42,136 nt of DNA, taken from the NCBI GenBank assembly GCA_030550095.1, contig JAUQQA010000021.1, forward strand, positions 1-42,136, in the 5' to 3' direction. Positions 1-8,935 of this stretch are shown here, piece by piece. A program made the position numbers and the translations under genes. Numbering within the stretch: position 1 is the stretch's first letter; every line of letters starts with the position of its first letter. The DNA is from Chloroflexota bacterium. GTDB lineage: Bacteria; Chloroflexota; Anaerolineae; J036; Brachytrichaceae. The notes below the pieces were generated by a model. The model saw only the letters and a list, made by a program, of their open reading frames with translations, had not been told where the DNA came from and did not search any database.

Positions 1-1392
1 GACATCATGGCGCGCGCGACCAATGACGTGCGCGAGCTGAACTTGATGATGAACCCTGGGCTTAACCTCGTTGTGGGATCGGCTGCTTTTGTCATTTTTC
101 CGCTGGTCGCTGCGCTCCGCTTGTCGCCGCAGTTGCTTGTGGTGCCGCTGCTCTACCTCGTGAGCTACGCGCTCAGCGCAGCGTTTTACCTGCGGCGGCT
201 CTCGCCCGCCGCCGATGCTGTGCGCCACGCGTTCGGGCACATGAACGCGACCCTTGCCGAGTCCATCGAAGGCATCGAAACCGTGAAAGGCGCAGCTCAA
301 GAAGCGCGCGAAGCTGCCCGCTTCCGGGCAACAGTTGAGGCGTGGCGCAAGGCCTTTGTTCGCCAAGGTGACATTGAAGCCAACTATTGGCCTGCGCTTA
401 TCTATGGCACCACGCTCGCCTTTGGGTTGCTTCACAGCCTGTGGTTGCATCTCGCAGGCACGATCTCCGTCGGCGATGTGATCGGCTTCGTGGGAGTGCT
501 CATGTTTTTGCAGTTTCCTACCTTCGCCACGCAGTTTGCCTATCCTGCGGTTGCCTCGGGCTTGGCGAGCGCGCGCCGCATCTTGGCGATCGTGAACACG
601 CCAGCCGATCTCCACGAGAACACCAGTGGCTACGCGCATCCCATGCGCGGTGAGGTGACCTTCGAGAACGTCTCGTTCCGCTACGCGCCGGACCTTCCGC
701 CTGCGTTGGAGGGTGTCTCATTTCGGGTACAGCCTGGTCAGACGGTTGCCATCGTCGGCTTGACGGGCGCCGGCAAGAGCACGCTGACCAAGCTGATCAA
801 CCGCATCTACGACGTGAGCGAGGGTTGCGTGAAGGTGGACGGCATTGACGTGCGCGATTGGTCGCTTGAGGCGCTGCGGCGGCAGATCGCCACCATCGAG
901 CAGGATGTTTTCCTCTTCTCGCGCACCATCGCGGAGAACATCGCGTTCGGCAAACCCGATGCGACGATGGATGAAATCATCGCTGCGGCAAAAGCAGCAC
1001 AAGCTCATGAATTCATCATGGCGTTTAAAGATGGCTATGAGACCATCGTAGGCGAGCGCGGGGTAACACTCTCTGGCGGACAACGGCAACGCATCGCCTT
1101 AGCGCGTGCGTTTCTCACCAATCCGCGCATTCTTATCCTCGACGACGCGACCAGCGCAATTGATAGCGCCACTGAGGACCTGATCCAACGCGCGATGTTT
1201 CAAGTGTCGCGCGGTCGCACGACGTTCATCATCACGCATCGCCTTTCACAAATCCGCTGGGCGGACATGGTGCTTGTGCTGAAGCGCGGGCGCCTTGTGG
1301 CGTGTGGCACTCACGAGGCGCTGATGCGCACCTCGCCGGACTATCGCGCCATCTTCGCCGAGCACACGCCGCGCAAGCAGGAGGTGGTGTGA
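1..1392 (+). CDS. ABC exporter half-transporter, subunit A (5' truncated)
   Basis: This is one half of an ABC multidrug or lipid-type exporter: a transmembrane domain fused to an ATPase domain. The window opens inside it; the frame is open from base 1, so the true start lies upstream. The membrane domain fills roughly the first 200 codons. The ATPase then shows Walker [11 protein letters not shown]-loop region [12 protein letters not shown], canonical signature LSGGQRQR, Walker B ILILDD and switch His in IITHRLS. The residue after the Walker B Asp is Asp (codon 382 of the fragment) instead of the catalytic Glu. That is the hallmark of the degenerate partner in heterodimeric exporters such as TM287/288, BmrCD and YheIH. 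The next gene starts 2 nt after the stop and encodes the complementary half. The substrate cannot be told from sequence. Confidence 0.93.
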   Translation, partial: DIMARATNDVRELNLMMNPGLNLVVGSAAFVIFPLVAALRLSPQLLVVPLLYLVSYALSAAFYLRRLSPAADAVRHAFGHMNATLAESIEGIETVKGAAQEAREAARFRATVEAWRKAFVRQGDIEANYWPALIYGTTLAFGLLHSLWLHLAGTISVGDVIGFVGVLMFLQFPTFATQFAYPAVASGLASARRILAIVNTPADLHENTSGYAHPMRGEVTFENVSFRYAPDLPPALEGVSFRVQPGQTVAIVGLTGAGKSTLTKLINRIYDVSEGCVKVDGIDVRDWSLEALRRQIATIEQDVFLFSRTIAENIAFGKPDATMDEIIAAAKAAQAHEFIMAFKDGYETIVGERGVTLSGGQRQRIALARAFLTNPRILILDDATSAIDSATEDLIQRAMFQVSRGRTTFIITHRLSQIRWADMVLVLKRGRLVACGTHEALMRTSPDYRAIFAEHTPRKQEVV

Positions 1393-1394
1393 GG

Positions 1395-3230
1395 ATGTTT
1401 GCAGGGCTTGCCGCTGAGCGATACGACCGCCAATATGCCGACCGCGAGTTGGTGCGCCGGCTTGCCGCGTACTTCGCGCCGCATCGAAGGCGTCTCATTG
1501 CGCTCGGTGTTGCGCTTGTGGTGATCACTACGACGGGGTTGCTCATGCCGCTGCTGCTCTCGCGCGGCTTGGACCAGGTGGTGCATGCGCCGACGCGCAG
1601 GAGCGCGCTTTTGCTCTCCGCTGCATTGTTAGCGCTGATGGTGCTGAATTGGGTCGGCAGTCGCGCTCGGCGCCGCATGGTGGCGCGCCTCGTCGCTGAC
1701 GTGGTAGGGCAGATGCGGCTCGATGCGTTCAACGCTACCCTGCGCCACGACCTCGCGTTCTTTGACGAGTTTCAATCCGGCAAGGTGATCGCGCGCATCA
1801 CCAACGACACGCAAGAGCTTTCGCAGGTGGCGGCGTTGATCACTGAGCTGTTCTCGCAGCTTCTGGTGGTGGTTGCCTTGGTGATCGTGTTGTTCACGAT
1901 CTCAGTGCCGCTGACGTTGGTGTTGCTGGCGATCGCACCGCTCGCGCCGCTGGCAGGGTGGGGATTGCGCCAATTGGCGCGGCGTGTGACGCGCGTCGGC
2001 TTTCGCGCCATCGCCGAGGTCAACGCGGCGATCCAAGAAGCCGTCGCCGGCATTCGCGTGGCGAAAAACTTCCGCCAAGAACGCGCGATCTACGCGCGCT
2101 TCAGCGCGATCAACCAGCGCTCCTATGCGGTGAACCTGCGGCGTGGCTTTGTGTTGGCGAACGTCTTTCCTGTGTTGAACACGCTGAGCGGCTTCGGCAC
2201 AGCGCTCATGACCTATGCGGGCGCGCTGGCGGTGTTCAACGGAAATGTCTCTCTGGGCGCTTGGTATTTGTTCATCTTGAGCCTAGAGCAGCTTTGGTTC
2301 CCGCTGACCAACATTGCCTCGTTCTGGAGCCAGATTCAGAACGCGCTTGCGGCATGTGAGCGCATCTTCGCGCTCATAGATGCACCAGCGAATGTGCATC
2401 AGCAGCCCGTGGCACAGAACGGGAGGCGAGGCTTGGTGCAGATCCGCCTCAAGGGCGAGATCTGCTTTGAGCGCGTGCGCTTTCGCTACAACGCGCAGCA
2501 GCAGGTCTTGGACGACTTCTCGCTGCACATTCGCCCAGGCGAGAGCATCGCCTTGGTAGGGCACACCGGCGCGGGCAAGAGCAGCATCATCAAGCTGGTG
2601 ATGCGCTTCTATGAGTTCCAAGCAGGGCGCATCCTCGTTGATGGGCACGATATTCGCACGCTAGACCTTGAGCATTACCGTCGGCAGATCGGGCTTGTCT
2701 CGCAGGTGCCGTTTCTGTTCAACGACACCGTGCTGAACAACATCCGCTACGCGCGCCCAGAGCTGAGCGAGGCTGAGGTGGCGCGCATCGCCGAGCGCAT
2801 CGGCGATGGGGAGTGGCTGGCGTCGCTGCCCAACGGGCTGCACACGGTTGTCGGTGAGCGCGGGCAGCGCCTTTCGATGGGGCAGCGGCAGCTAGTGGCG
2901 TTAGCGCGCGTGCTTGCGCAGCAGCCAGCGATCTTCATCCTCGACGAAGCTACCGCAAGCGTTGACCCGTTCACCGAGCGCCAGATCCAAGCTGCGCTCA
3001 ACCTCATCCTTGCCAAGAGCACGGCGATCTTGATCGCACATCGCCTCTCGACGGTGCAGGCGGCGGATCGCATCATCGTGCTCGAGCGCGGGCGCATCGT
3101 CGAAGAGGGCAATCATGAGGCGTTGATGGCGCGCGGTGGGCACTACGCGCAGCTCTACGATGCCTACTTCCGCCACCAATCGGCGGATTTCAATGCAGAG
3201 GTGTTCCGCCGCATGAAGACGGGTGCGTGA
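1395..3230 (+). CDS. ABC exporter half-transporter, subunit B
   Basis: This 611-residue protein is the second half of the exporter, with an N-terminal six-helix membrane domain (about residues 25-330) and a C-terminal ATPase. I chose ATG 1395, 2 nt after the upstream stop; a longer frame exists but would run back into the previous gene. Walker A is GHTGAGKSS (Lys 395), the Q-loop is in GLVSQVPFLF, Walker B is FILDEA with a normal catalytic Glu 518, and the switch His is in LIAHRLS. Its signature is LSMGQ (residues 493-497), not LSGGQ. In a heterodimer this altered signature faces the Walker B Asp-Asp of subunit A, so both defects fall in one composite ATP site and the other site is canonical. 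The gene is co-directional with mfd, 6 nt downstream. Confidence 0.93.
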   Translation: MFAGLAAERYDRQYADRELVRRLAAYFAPHRRRLIALGVALVVITTTGLLMPLLLSRGLDQVVHAPTRRSALLLSAALLALMVLNWVGSRARRRMVARLVADVVGQMRLDAFNATLRHDLAFFDEFQSGKVIARITNDTQELSQVAALITELFSQLLVVVALVIVLFTISVPLTLVLLAIAPLAPLAGWGLRQLARRVTRVGFRAIAEVNAAIQEAVAGIRVAKNFRQERAIYARFSAINQRSYAVNLRRGFVLANVFPVLNTLSGFGTALMTYAGALAVFNGNVSLGAWYLFILSLEQLWFPLTNIASFWSQIQNALAACERIFALIDAPANVHQQPVAQNGRRGLVQIRLKGEICFERVRFRYNAQQQVLDDFSLHIRPGESIALVGHTGAGKSSIIKLVMRFYEFQAGRILVDGHDIRTLDLEHYRRQIGLVSQVPFLFNDTVLNNIRYARPELSEAEVARIAERIGDGEWLASLPNGLHTVVGERGQRLSMGQRQLVALARVLAQQPAIFILDEATASVDPFTERQIQAALNLILAKSTAILIAHRLSTVQAADRIIVLERGRIVEEGNHEALMARGGHYAQLYDAYFRHQSADFNAEVFRRMKTGA

Positions 3231-3236
3231 TCGGCG

Positions 3237-6200
3237 ATGTCGCTGCAAGGGCTGACACAACTGCTGGCTGAGTCGCAGGCGTTTCTCGCGCTGCGCGAGG
3301 CGTTGCAGCGTCGGAATGCAATTGGGGCGTTGGGGTTGCCGCGCGCAGCAAGGCCGCTTGTCGCGGCTGCGCTCGCGCGCGCGGGGTTTCCCATCCTCTA
3401 CGTCACGGCGTCCATCGAGTCCTCGCGTGCGGCAGCGGAGGCGATTTGGCAGCTCGGCGGCGTCGAGCCGTCGCGCTTCGCCGAGCCGAACACGGCGTTT
3501 TACGACAGCGTGCCGCCGGCGCGCGAGGTGATCGCGCAACGTTCTGCGGTGCTCGCAGCGTTGGCGCAGGCGAAGCAAGGCACCGTCGTCGTCGCTTCGG
3601 CGCGCGCGTTGATGCAAGCCGTGATTCCGAACGAGTGGTTTCGATCGCACACGCGCACCTTTAGGCGCGACGACACGTTCTTTGTGGATCGCGTGTTGGC
3701 GCATTGGCTTGCGCTAGGCTACGAAGCCGAGTCTGTGGTTGATCGCGTCGGTGTGTTCAGTCGGCGCGGCGGGATCGTGGACGTGTGGTCGCCAGCGCAC
3801 GCTTTGCCCGTGCGCATCGAGTTGTTCGGCAACACGATCGATGCCTTGCGCGCGTTCGACCCCACCACGCAGCGCAGCGTGGGCGCGGTTGATGCTGTGC
3901 AGATCGCGCCTTTGGACATCCCAAGCGCGCAAACGTGGGCAGCGCGTCAGTCGCTTGTGCATTACTTGCCTGGCGAGGCGCTCTTGCTGATTGACGACGA
4001 AGACGAGCTGCACGCCGCTTGGCGCACCCTGGAGCAGCGCGCGCAACGCGAGCGCGAAGCGACACCAGACCCGCCTGCGTTCCTACCCCATCTAACGTGG
4101 GAGGAATTTGCTCAAGCGCAGGTATCTGCGCAGCGCTTAGTGCTCGGACAGCCATTGACGGGCTTGCTCACGCCGCACCCGCTCGCGCAACACTTCGCGC
4201 CGCCGCCGCGTTTTGCCGGGCAGCTCAAACCGCTCATGGATTACCTGCGCGCAGAGCTGAGTGCAGCGCAGCGCGCGCGCGTTGTGGTGATCTCGCGCCA
4301 AGCGGCGCGCCTTGCCGAGGTGTGGAGCGAGCGCAACGCGCCGCTTGCAGCGCACACAGCACTGGATGAACCACCCGCACCTGGGCTAACCTTCGTCGCC
4401 GGCGCGCTGAGCGAGGGCTTCTTGTTTACGCCGCGCGATCGCGACGCACTTCACGTCATCACCGACGCGGAGATCTACGGGCATGTGCGCCAGGCGACGT
4501 TTTACCGTCCGCGCGGGCGTCTGCGCGATGCGCCCGAGCGCGCGTTTGCTGATTGGCAAATTGGCGACGCGGTGGTGCACGAGGACTACGGCATTGGTTT
4601 GTATCGTGGCTTGGTGCGCCTCACGGTGAGCACGCCGACGATGCCTGGTCAGCCACCGCTCGAGCAAGAACGCGAATACCTGTTGCTGGAGTACGCAGAC
4701 GGCGATCACCTTTACGTGCCACTTCATCAGCTCGACCGCGTGCAGCGCTACGTTGGCGCCGAAGATGTGCCGCCTAAGCTGGATAAACTCGGCAGCGGTA
4801 GCTGGGAGAAAACGCGCCAAAAGGCAAGCGCTGCAGCCGCAGCGTTTGCGCGCGAATTGCTCGAGCTGTATGCGCGCCGTGAGCTTGCAGAGCGCCCACC
4901 GTACAGCCCAGACACGCCATGGCAGATTGAGATGGAGTCGGCGTTTCCCTTCATCGAGACCGAGGATCAGCTACGCGCCATTCAAGAAGTGAAAGCCGAC
5001 ATGCAAAGCCCGCGCCCCATGGATCGGCTGATCATCGGCGAGGTGGGCTACGGCAAAACAGAAGTCGCGTTGCGCGCAGCGTTCAAGGCAGTGCAAGATG
5101 GGCGGCAAGTGGCGGTGTTGGTGCCTACAACGGTGCTCGCGCAGCAACACTGGAACACGTTCTCACGCCGTCTGGCGAGTTACCCGGTGCGCGTGGAGAT
5201 GCTTTCGCGGTTTTGCACGCCCGCGGAGAAAAAGCGCATCCTCGCCGGCTTGCGCGAAGGCACGGTGGACATTGTGATCGGCACACACGCGCTGCTGAGC
5301 GATGGCGTGCAGTTCAAATCGTTGGGGCTGGTGATCATTGACGAAGAGCATCGCTTCGGCGTGAAGGACAAAGAGAAACTCAAGCGATTGCGCGGCGAGG
5401 TGGATGTGCTTACGCTCACCGCAACGCCGATCCCTCGCACACTGTACCTCGGCTTAAGCGGTGTGCGCCCGATCAGCCGCATCGAAACACCGCCTGCAGA
5501 GCGCCTACCTGTAATCACGTTTGTGGGCCCGTGGGATGAGGCGATTGTGCAGCAAGCCATTCGCCGTGAGCTGGATCGCGATGGGCAGGTGTTCGTGGTG
5601 CACAACCGCGTGCAGACGTTGCCATTGCTGCATCAGACGCTCACGCGCTTGGCGCCCGAGGCGCGCATTGCCATGGCGCATGGACAAATGGACGAGCGCG
5701 AGCTTGCGCGCGTGATGCAGCGCTTTGCCGATGGCGAGATCGATGTGCTTGTGTGCACCAACATCATCGAGAGCGGCTTGGACATCCCCAACGCAAACAC
5801 GATCATCGTCGAGTCCGCTGACCACTTCGGCTTGGCGGAGCTGCATCAACTGCGCGGGCGCGTGGGGCGCAGCACTGTGCAGGCATACGCTTACTTCTTC
5901 TACGATCGCCGCGGGCGCATCACCGACGAAGCGCGCCTGCGCCTCGAGACGTTGCGCGAGCGCAGTGGCTTAGGCGCGGGCTATGCAATTGCGCTGCGCG
6001 ATCTGGAGCTGCGCGGCGCGGGCGATCTCCTCGGCGCGCGCCAGAGCGGGCACATCAGCAGCGTGGGCTTTGACTTGTATTCGCGGCTGCTCGCGCAAGA
6101 GGTGGCGCGGCTACGCGCGTTGCGCGAGGGCAAGCCGCCGCCGCCCGAGCCGCCGCGCGCTGTGACTATTGACTTGCCGTTGGCGGTGGGGTTGCCCGAG

Positions 6201-6686
6201 CAGTACATCGGCGATCCGCAGTTGCGCGTGCAGTTGTATCGCCGTGCCGCCGCGCTCGACACTGAGGACGCGATCCGCGCGTTTGAGGAGGAACTCGAGG
6301 ATCGCTTCGGCAAGTTGCCGCCGCCAGCGCGCAACCTGACGTTCCAGTTGCGCTTGAAGCTGCTCGCCAACCAACTCGGCGCGACCAGCATCACCACGGA
6401 AGGCAATCGCTTGGTCATCCGTGCGGAGGCGATCGGGCGCATGAAGCCGCAAGTGGTGCAACGGCTGGTCGGACAAGACGCGCTGGTGGGGCGCAAGCAA
6501 GTCTCGTTCACGCGCAGCGGCACACCAGAGCAGTGGAAACAGCGCTTGGTGGACGTGCTGGGTCGGCTGGTGGAGGCAAAAGCTGCGCTCCCGCCGCCCC
6601 CGCCTGCGCGCCCGCGCGCGCCACAGCGCATCGAGCTGGTCGAAGAAGGCGAGAGCACCTTGCCGCCGATGGTGTTGGAGGAGTAA
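3237..6686 (+). CDS. mfd: Transcription-repair coupling factor Mfd
   Basis: Mfd displaces RNA polymerase stalled at DNA lesions and recruits the UvrA-UvrB repair machinery. The 1149 residues match the usual family length (E. coli about 1148). The order seen is an N-terminal UvrB-like region, the RNA-polymerase-interacting CarD-like module (IGDAVVHEDYGIGLYRG), then a RecG-type SF2 translocase. The translocase has Walker A GEVGYGKTE (Lys 607), a DEEH box (702-705), LTATPIPRTLYL, and motif VI with QLRGRVGRS. A TRCF C-terminal domain follows. Walker A has GE where many homologues have GD. The start is 6 nt after the ABC gene stop, so co-transcription with the exporter is likely. uvrC lies elsewhere in this window (33961-35829). 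Confidence 0.97.
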   Translation: MSLQGLTQLLAESQAFLALREALQRRNAIGALGLPRAARPLVAAALARAGFPILYVTASIESSRAAAEAIWQLGGVEPSRFAEPNTAFYDSVPPAREVIAQRSAVLAALAQAKQGTVVVASARALMQAVIPNEWFRSHTRTFRRDDTFFVDRVLAHWLALGYEAESVVDRVGVFSRRGGIVDVWSPAHALPVRIELFGNTIDALRAFDPTTQRSVGAVDAVQIAPLDIPSAQTWAARQSLVHYLPGEALLLIDDEDELHAAWRTLEQRAQREREATPDPPAFLPHLTWEEFAQAQVSAQRLVLGQPLTGLLTPHPLAQHFAPPPRFAGQLKPLMDYLRAELSAAQRARVVVISRQAARLAEVWSERNAPLAAHTALDEPPAPGLTFVAGALSEGFLFTPRDRDALHVITDAEIYGHVRQATFYRPRGRLRDAPERAFADWQIGDAVVHEDYGIGLYRGLVRLTVSTPTMPGQPPLEQEREYLLLEYADGDHLYVPLHQLDRVQRYVGAEDVPPKLDKLGSGSWEKTRQKASAAAAAFARELLELYARRELAERPPYSPDTPWQIEMESAFPFIETEDQLRAIQEVKADMQSPRPMDRLIIGEVGYGKTEVALRAAFKAVQDGRQVAVLVPTTVLAQQHWNTFSRRLASYPVRVEMLSRFCTPAEKKRILAGLREGTVDIVIGTHALLSDGVQFKSLGLVIIDEEHRFGVKDKEKLKRLRGEVDVLTLTATPIPRTLYLGLSGVRPISRIETPPAERLPVITFVGPWDEAIVQQAIRRELDRDGQVFVVHNRVQTLPLLHQTLTRLAPEARIAMAHGQMDERELARVMQRFADGEIDVLVCTNIIESGLDIPNANTIIVESADHFGLAELHQLRGRVGRSTVQAYAYFFYDRRGRITDEARLRLETLRERSGLGAGYAIALRDLELRGAGDLLGARQSGHISSVGFDLYSRLLAQEVARLRALREGKPPPPEPPRAVTIDLPLAVGLPEQYIGDPQLRVQLYRRAAALDTEDAIRAFEEELEDRFGKLPPPARNLTFQLRLKLLANQLGATSITTEGNRLVIRAEAIGRMKPQVVQRLVGQDALVGRKQVSFTRSGTPEQWKQRLVDVLGRLVEAKAALPPPPPARPRAPQRIELVEEGESTLPPMVLEE

Positions 6687-6703
6687 CTTTTCAGGGCTAT
6701 ACT
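6675..6703 (+). promoter_or_regulatory. Promoter of the vapBC module
   Basis: TTGGAG (6675-6680) and TATACT (6698-6703) are 17 bp apart, an ideal sigma-70-like spacing. The -35 element lies inside the last codons of mfd. The expected transcription start is only a few bases before ATG 6715, so the vapB transcript would be leaderless or nearly so. No Shine-Dalgarno is visible. Confidence 0.6.
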
Positions 6704-6707
6704 GCCC
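6694..6707 (+). promoter_or_regulatory. Inverted repeat around the vapBC -10 box
   Basis: GGGC (6694-6697) and GCCC (6704-6707) are inverted arms that frame the TATACT -10 hexamer exactly. Type II antitoxins usually repress their own promoter by binding palindromes at the -10 box, so this is a plausible VapB operator. The arms are only 4 bp, so chance cannot be excluded. Confidence 0.35.
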
Positions 6708-6714
6708 GCAAGCA

Positions 6715-6993
6715 ATGGCTGAGCTAAAGTTGGAGCTACCAGACACACTCTATGAGCGCCTCCAGGAGATCGCTGCTCGAGAGGGGCGATCGCCAGCTGA
6801 GTTTGCGAGCGAATACCTTGCTCGCCTCGTGGGTGAGCCGGAGATCTCAGCACTCCCTGAAGAACACGAGGCAGCGATCTTGCCCTTGGAGGTGCTTTTT
6901 GGTTCCATCGAAAGCGGTGTGCCTGATCTCTCAGAGAGGCACGATGAATACCTTGGGCTGCGGTTTCTAACTGAGGGAAGAGAGCACGACTAG
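6715..6993 (+). CDS. VapB-like antitoxin
   Basis: This 92-residue protein probably neutralises the PIN-domain toxin encoded 16 bp downstream and represses the module. Its first 40 residues (MAELKLELPDTLYERLQEIA, then a second helix with RSPAEFASEYLARLV) have the strand-helix-helix pattern of ribbon-helix-helix DNA-binding antitoxins. The acidic C-terminal half, rich in Glu and Asp, would be the toxin-wrapping tail. The start at ATG 6715 is supported by the promoter just upstream. The assignment rests on fold pattern and on pairing with VapC; the subfamily cannot be named. Confidence 0.8.
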   Translation: MAELKLELPDTLYERLQEIAAREGRSPAEFASEYLARLVGEPEISALPEEHEAAILPLEVLFGSIESGVPDLSERHDEYLGLRFLTEGREHD

Positions 6994-7009
6994 GGGTGGG
7001 TTCTAGCAG

Positions 7010-7423
7010 ATGCTTTTCGTGGACACCTCGGGTTGGGCTTGCCTTGCCGACAGGAGTCAGCGTTACCATCAGCAAGCCCGAGACCTGTTTAACGCTTACA
7101 AGCAGCGCGGAAGATTCGTCACGACCAACTATGTGCTGGCAGAGCTAGCGGCACTGCTCACGGTGCCATTGAGAGTGCCGCGCTCTCAGGTCATCAGCTT
7201 CATCGAGAGCCTACGCGCCTCTCCGCCTACCCTTATCGAAATTGTCCACATCACGCCCGATCTAGATGAACAGGCTTGGCAGCTCTTCAAGAGCCGCCCC
7301 GACAAGACGTGGTCGCTCACCGATTGCGCCAGCTTCGTGGTGATGCAGCAGCGCGGCATTAAAGAGGCGCTCACTGAAGATCGGCATTTTGAGCAAGCTG
7401 GCTTTGTGCGCTTGCTGCGTTAA
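7010..7423 (+). CDS. vapC: VapC-like PIN-domain toxin
   Basis: This 137-residue PIN-domain protein is a predicted Mg2+-dependent ribonuclease that would cut tRNA, rRNA or mRNA when free of antitoxin. The four acidic active-site positions are all present: Asp5 (MLFVDTSGW), Glu45 (YVLAELAALL), Asp105 (WSLTDCASF) and Asp124 (LTEDRHFEQAGF). The module therefore looks intact and probably active. It lies 16 bp after the antitoxin gene, in the usual antitoxin-first order. The pair sits between mfd and housekeeping genes with no flanking mobile element. The closing GF-RLL pattern is typical of VapC. Confidence 0.9.
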   Translation: MLFVDTSGWACLADRSQRYHQQARDLFNAYKQRGRFVTTNYVLAELAALLTVPLRVPRSQVISFIESLRASPPTLIEIVHITPDLDEQAWQLFKSRPDKTWSLTDCASFVVMQQRGIKEALTEDRHFEQAGFVRLLR

Positions 7424-7432
7424 CATCAGCGC

Positions 7433-7762
7433 ATGGTGCTGCTCTTGCTCACGACGAGCGTCTATGCTGCAACCGCGATGCTCGGCACCAGCATCCGATT
7501 GGGGTGGGTGCGCACGCATCGCTGGCGGTGGGCGCACCACGCGCTGTTTGCGCTCATCTGGCTGACGTTAGGGATAGCGCTGTTGTGGGCATTTCAAGCG
7601 CAGGTCACCTGGCGCTGGAGTTTGCTCGGCACGGCGCCGTTTCTCGTCGCCTTGCCGCGCTTCCGCGCAGGTTCGTCGGCGCATTGCTGGACGGCGACGC
7701 TGGGCTTCGTGCCCTTGGGCATCACGTGGGTTTGGGCGTTGGTGAGCGTGCTGGCACCGTAG
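7433..7762 (+). CDS. Small membrane protein of unknown function
   Basis: This 109-residue hydrophobic protein has three to four likely membrane segments: about residues 1-20, 37-58, 65-80 and 88-108, with Arg/His-rich loops between them. I do not recognise the family. ATG 7433 lies 9 nt after the vapC stop. A TAACAT hexamer (7421-7426), overlapping that stop, sits 6 nt before the start and could be a leaderless -10 box. The next gene starts 12 nt after its stop. Without homologues, the main support is the open frame, the hydrophobic profile and the neat fit between its neighbours. Confidence 0.6.
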   Translation: MVLLLLTTSVYAATAMLGTSIRLGWVRTHRWRWAHHALFALIWLTLGIALLWAFQAQVTWRWSLLGTAPFLVALPRFRAGSSAHCWTATLGFVPLGITWVWALVSVLAP

Positions 7763-7765
7763 AAT
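7760..7765 (+). promoter_or_regulatory. -10-like box TAGAAT before the amidohydrolase gene
   Basis: TAGAAT ends 9 nt before ATG 7775, and no Shine-Dalgarno lies between. TTGGTG (7739-7744) is a weak -35 candidate with a short 15 bp spacer. The arrangement fits the leaderless pattern seen at several other genes here. Confidence 0.4.
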
Positions 7766-7774
7766 TGCTGCGTC

Positions 7775-8926
7775 ATGCCGCTTGACCTCTCACACATCCG
7801 CATCCTCGATCATCACGCGCACAACCTGCTTACGCCCGACGCGATGCGCAAATTCACCCTCACCGCGGCGTTCACAGAGGGCTACGCCGAGGAGATCGTT
7901 TCGCAGCACGTCACGCAGACGTTGTTCTTCAAGCGCAGCTTGCGCCAGCTTGCTGAGGTGCTTAACTGCGAACCCACGCTTGAGGGGTTGCTCGATGCAC
8001 GCGAACAGCTTGGGTACGAGGGGCTGGCGTGGACGTTGTTCGAGGCTGGGCGCTTTGCGGCGCTGCTGCTCGACGACGGCTTCATGCCCGACCGCATCAT
8101 GACCACCGCCTGGCACAACCGCTTCGCGCCAACGTATCGCTTCATCCGCATCGAATATCTTGCGGAGCAACTGATCAAGCAACACCCGACTTGGCAAGCA
8201 TTTGTCGAGGCGTTTCGTGCTGCCCTCGCCATGCGCGATGAGACCGTCGTTGGCTTCAAGAGCATCGTCGCCTATCGCACGGGGCTGGACGTTCGCCCGC
8301 CTAACGACGAAGAGGCACAAGCGGCGTTTGCTGCGCTGCGCGCGCGCGCCGAGCGCGATCTGCCCGTGCGCGTGGCGCTCAAGCCGCTCAACGATTGGCT
8401 GGTGTGGACGGCGCTTGAGGTCGCCGCGCACGACCGCGTGCCCATCCAGTTCCACACCGGCTTCGGCGATCCCGATCTCGATCTGCGCCTAGCAAACCCG
8501 CTGCATCTACGCCCTCTTTTTGAGCGTGCTGAGCTGCGCAGCGTGCCGATTGTGCTGCTGCACGCAGGTTATCCCTACACGCGCGAGGCGGGTTATCTCG
8601 CTGCCGTTTACCCCAACGCTTACCTCGACCTCGGCTTGGCGATTCCTTATCTGAGCCGCGGGGGGATGCGCTTTGCAGCACGTGCAGCGTTGGAACTTGC
8701 GCCGATCAGCAAGATCATGTTCTCCACCGACGCGCATCTCATCCCCGAGACGTTTTACCTCGGCGCGCGCTGCGGGCGCGAGACGCTCGCTGAAGTGCTC
8801 GAAGAGGCTGTGCGCAATGGTGACCTCACCACGAGCGAAGCAGAACGTGCCGCGCAAGACATCTTGCACGACAACGCTGCACGGCTGTACTTCGGGCGCG
8901 TGGATTGGCAATCGCGTTCGTCGTGA
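7775..8926 (+). CDS. Metal-dependent amidohydrolase (Amidohydro_2 / FluG N-domain type)
   Basis: This is a 383-residue TIM-barrel hydrolase. The metal ligands expected for the superfamily are in place: H14-A-H16 on strand 1 (ILDHHAH), His227 (IQFHTGFGD), His263 (VLLHAGYPY) and Asp319 (FSTDAH). The spacing and the STDAH-IPE ending resemble the amidohydrolase domain fused to glutamine synthetase in fungal FluG and its stand-alone bacterial relatives. The substrate is unknown; no glutamine synthetase domain is attached. The glycosyltransferase gene begins 9 nt after the stop, so the two are probably co-transcribed, although no shared pathway is obvious. Confidence 0.85.
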   Translation: MPLDLSHIRILDHHAHNLLTPDAMRKFTLTAAFTEGYAEEIVSQHVTQTLFFKRSLRQLAEVLNCEPTLEGLLDAREQLGYEGLAWTLFEAGRFAALLLDDGFMPDRIMTTAWHNRFAPTYRFIRIEYLAEQLIKQHPTWQAFVEAFRAALAMRDETVVGFKSIVAYRTGLDVRPPNDEEAQAAFAALRARAERDLPVRVALKPLNDWLVWTALEVAAHDRVPIQFHTGFGDPDLDLRLANPLHLRPLFERAELRSVPIVLLHAGYPYTREAGYLAAVYPNAYLDLGLAIPYLSRGGMRFAARAALELAPISKIMFSTDAHLIPETFYLGARCGRETLAEVLEEAVRNGDLTTSEAERAAQDILHDNAARLYFGRVDWQSRSS

Positions 8927-8935
8927 GTTTGGCGC

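Noticed and set aside
6715-7423. vapBC as part of a mobile or defence island
   Set aside because: No integrase, transposase, tRNA scar or other defence gene adjoins it; the flanks are housekeeping genes.
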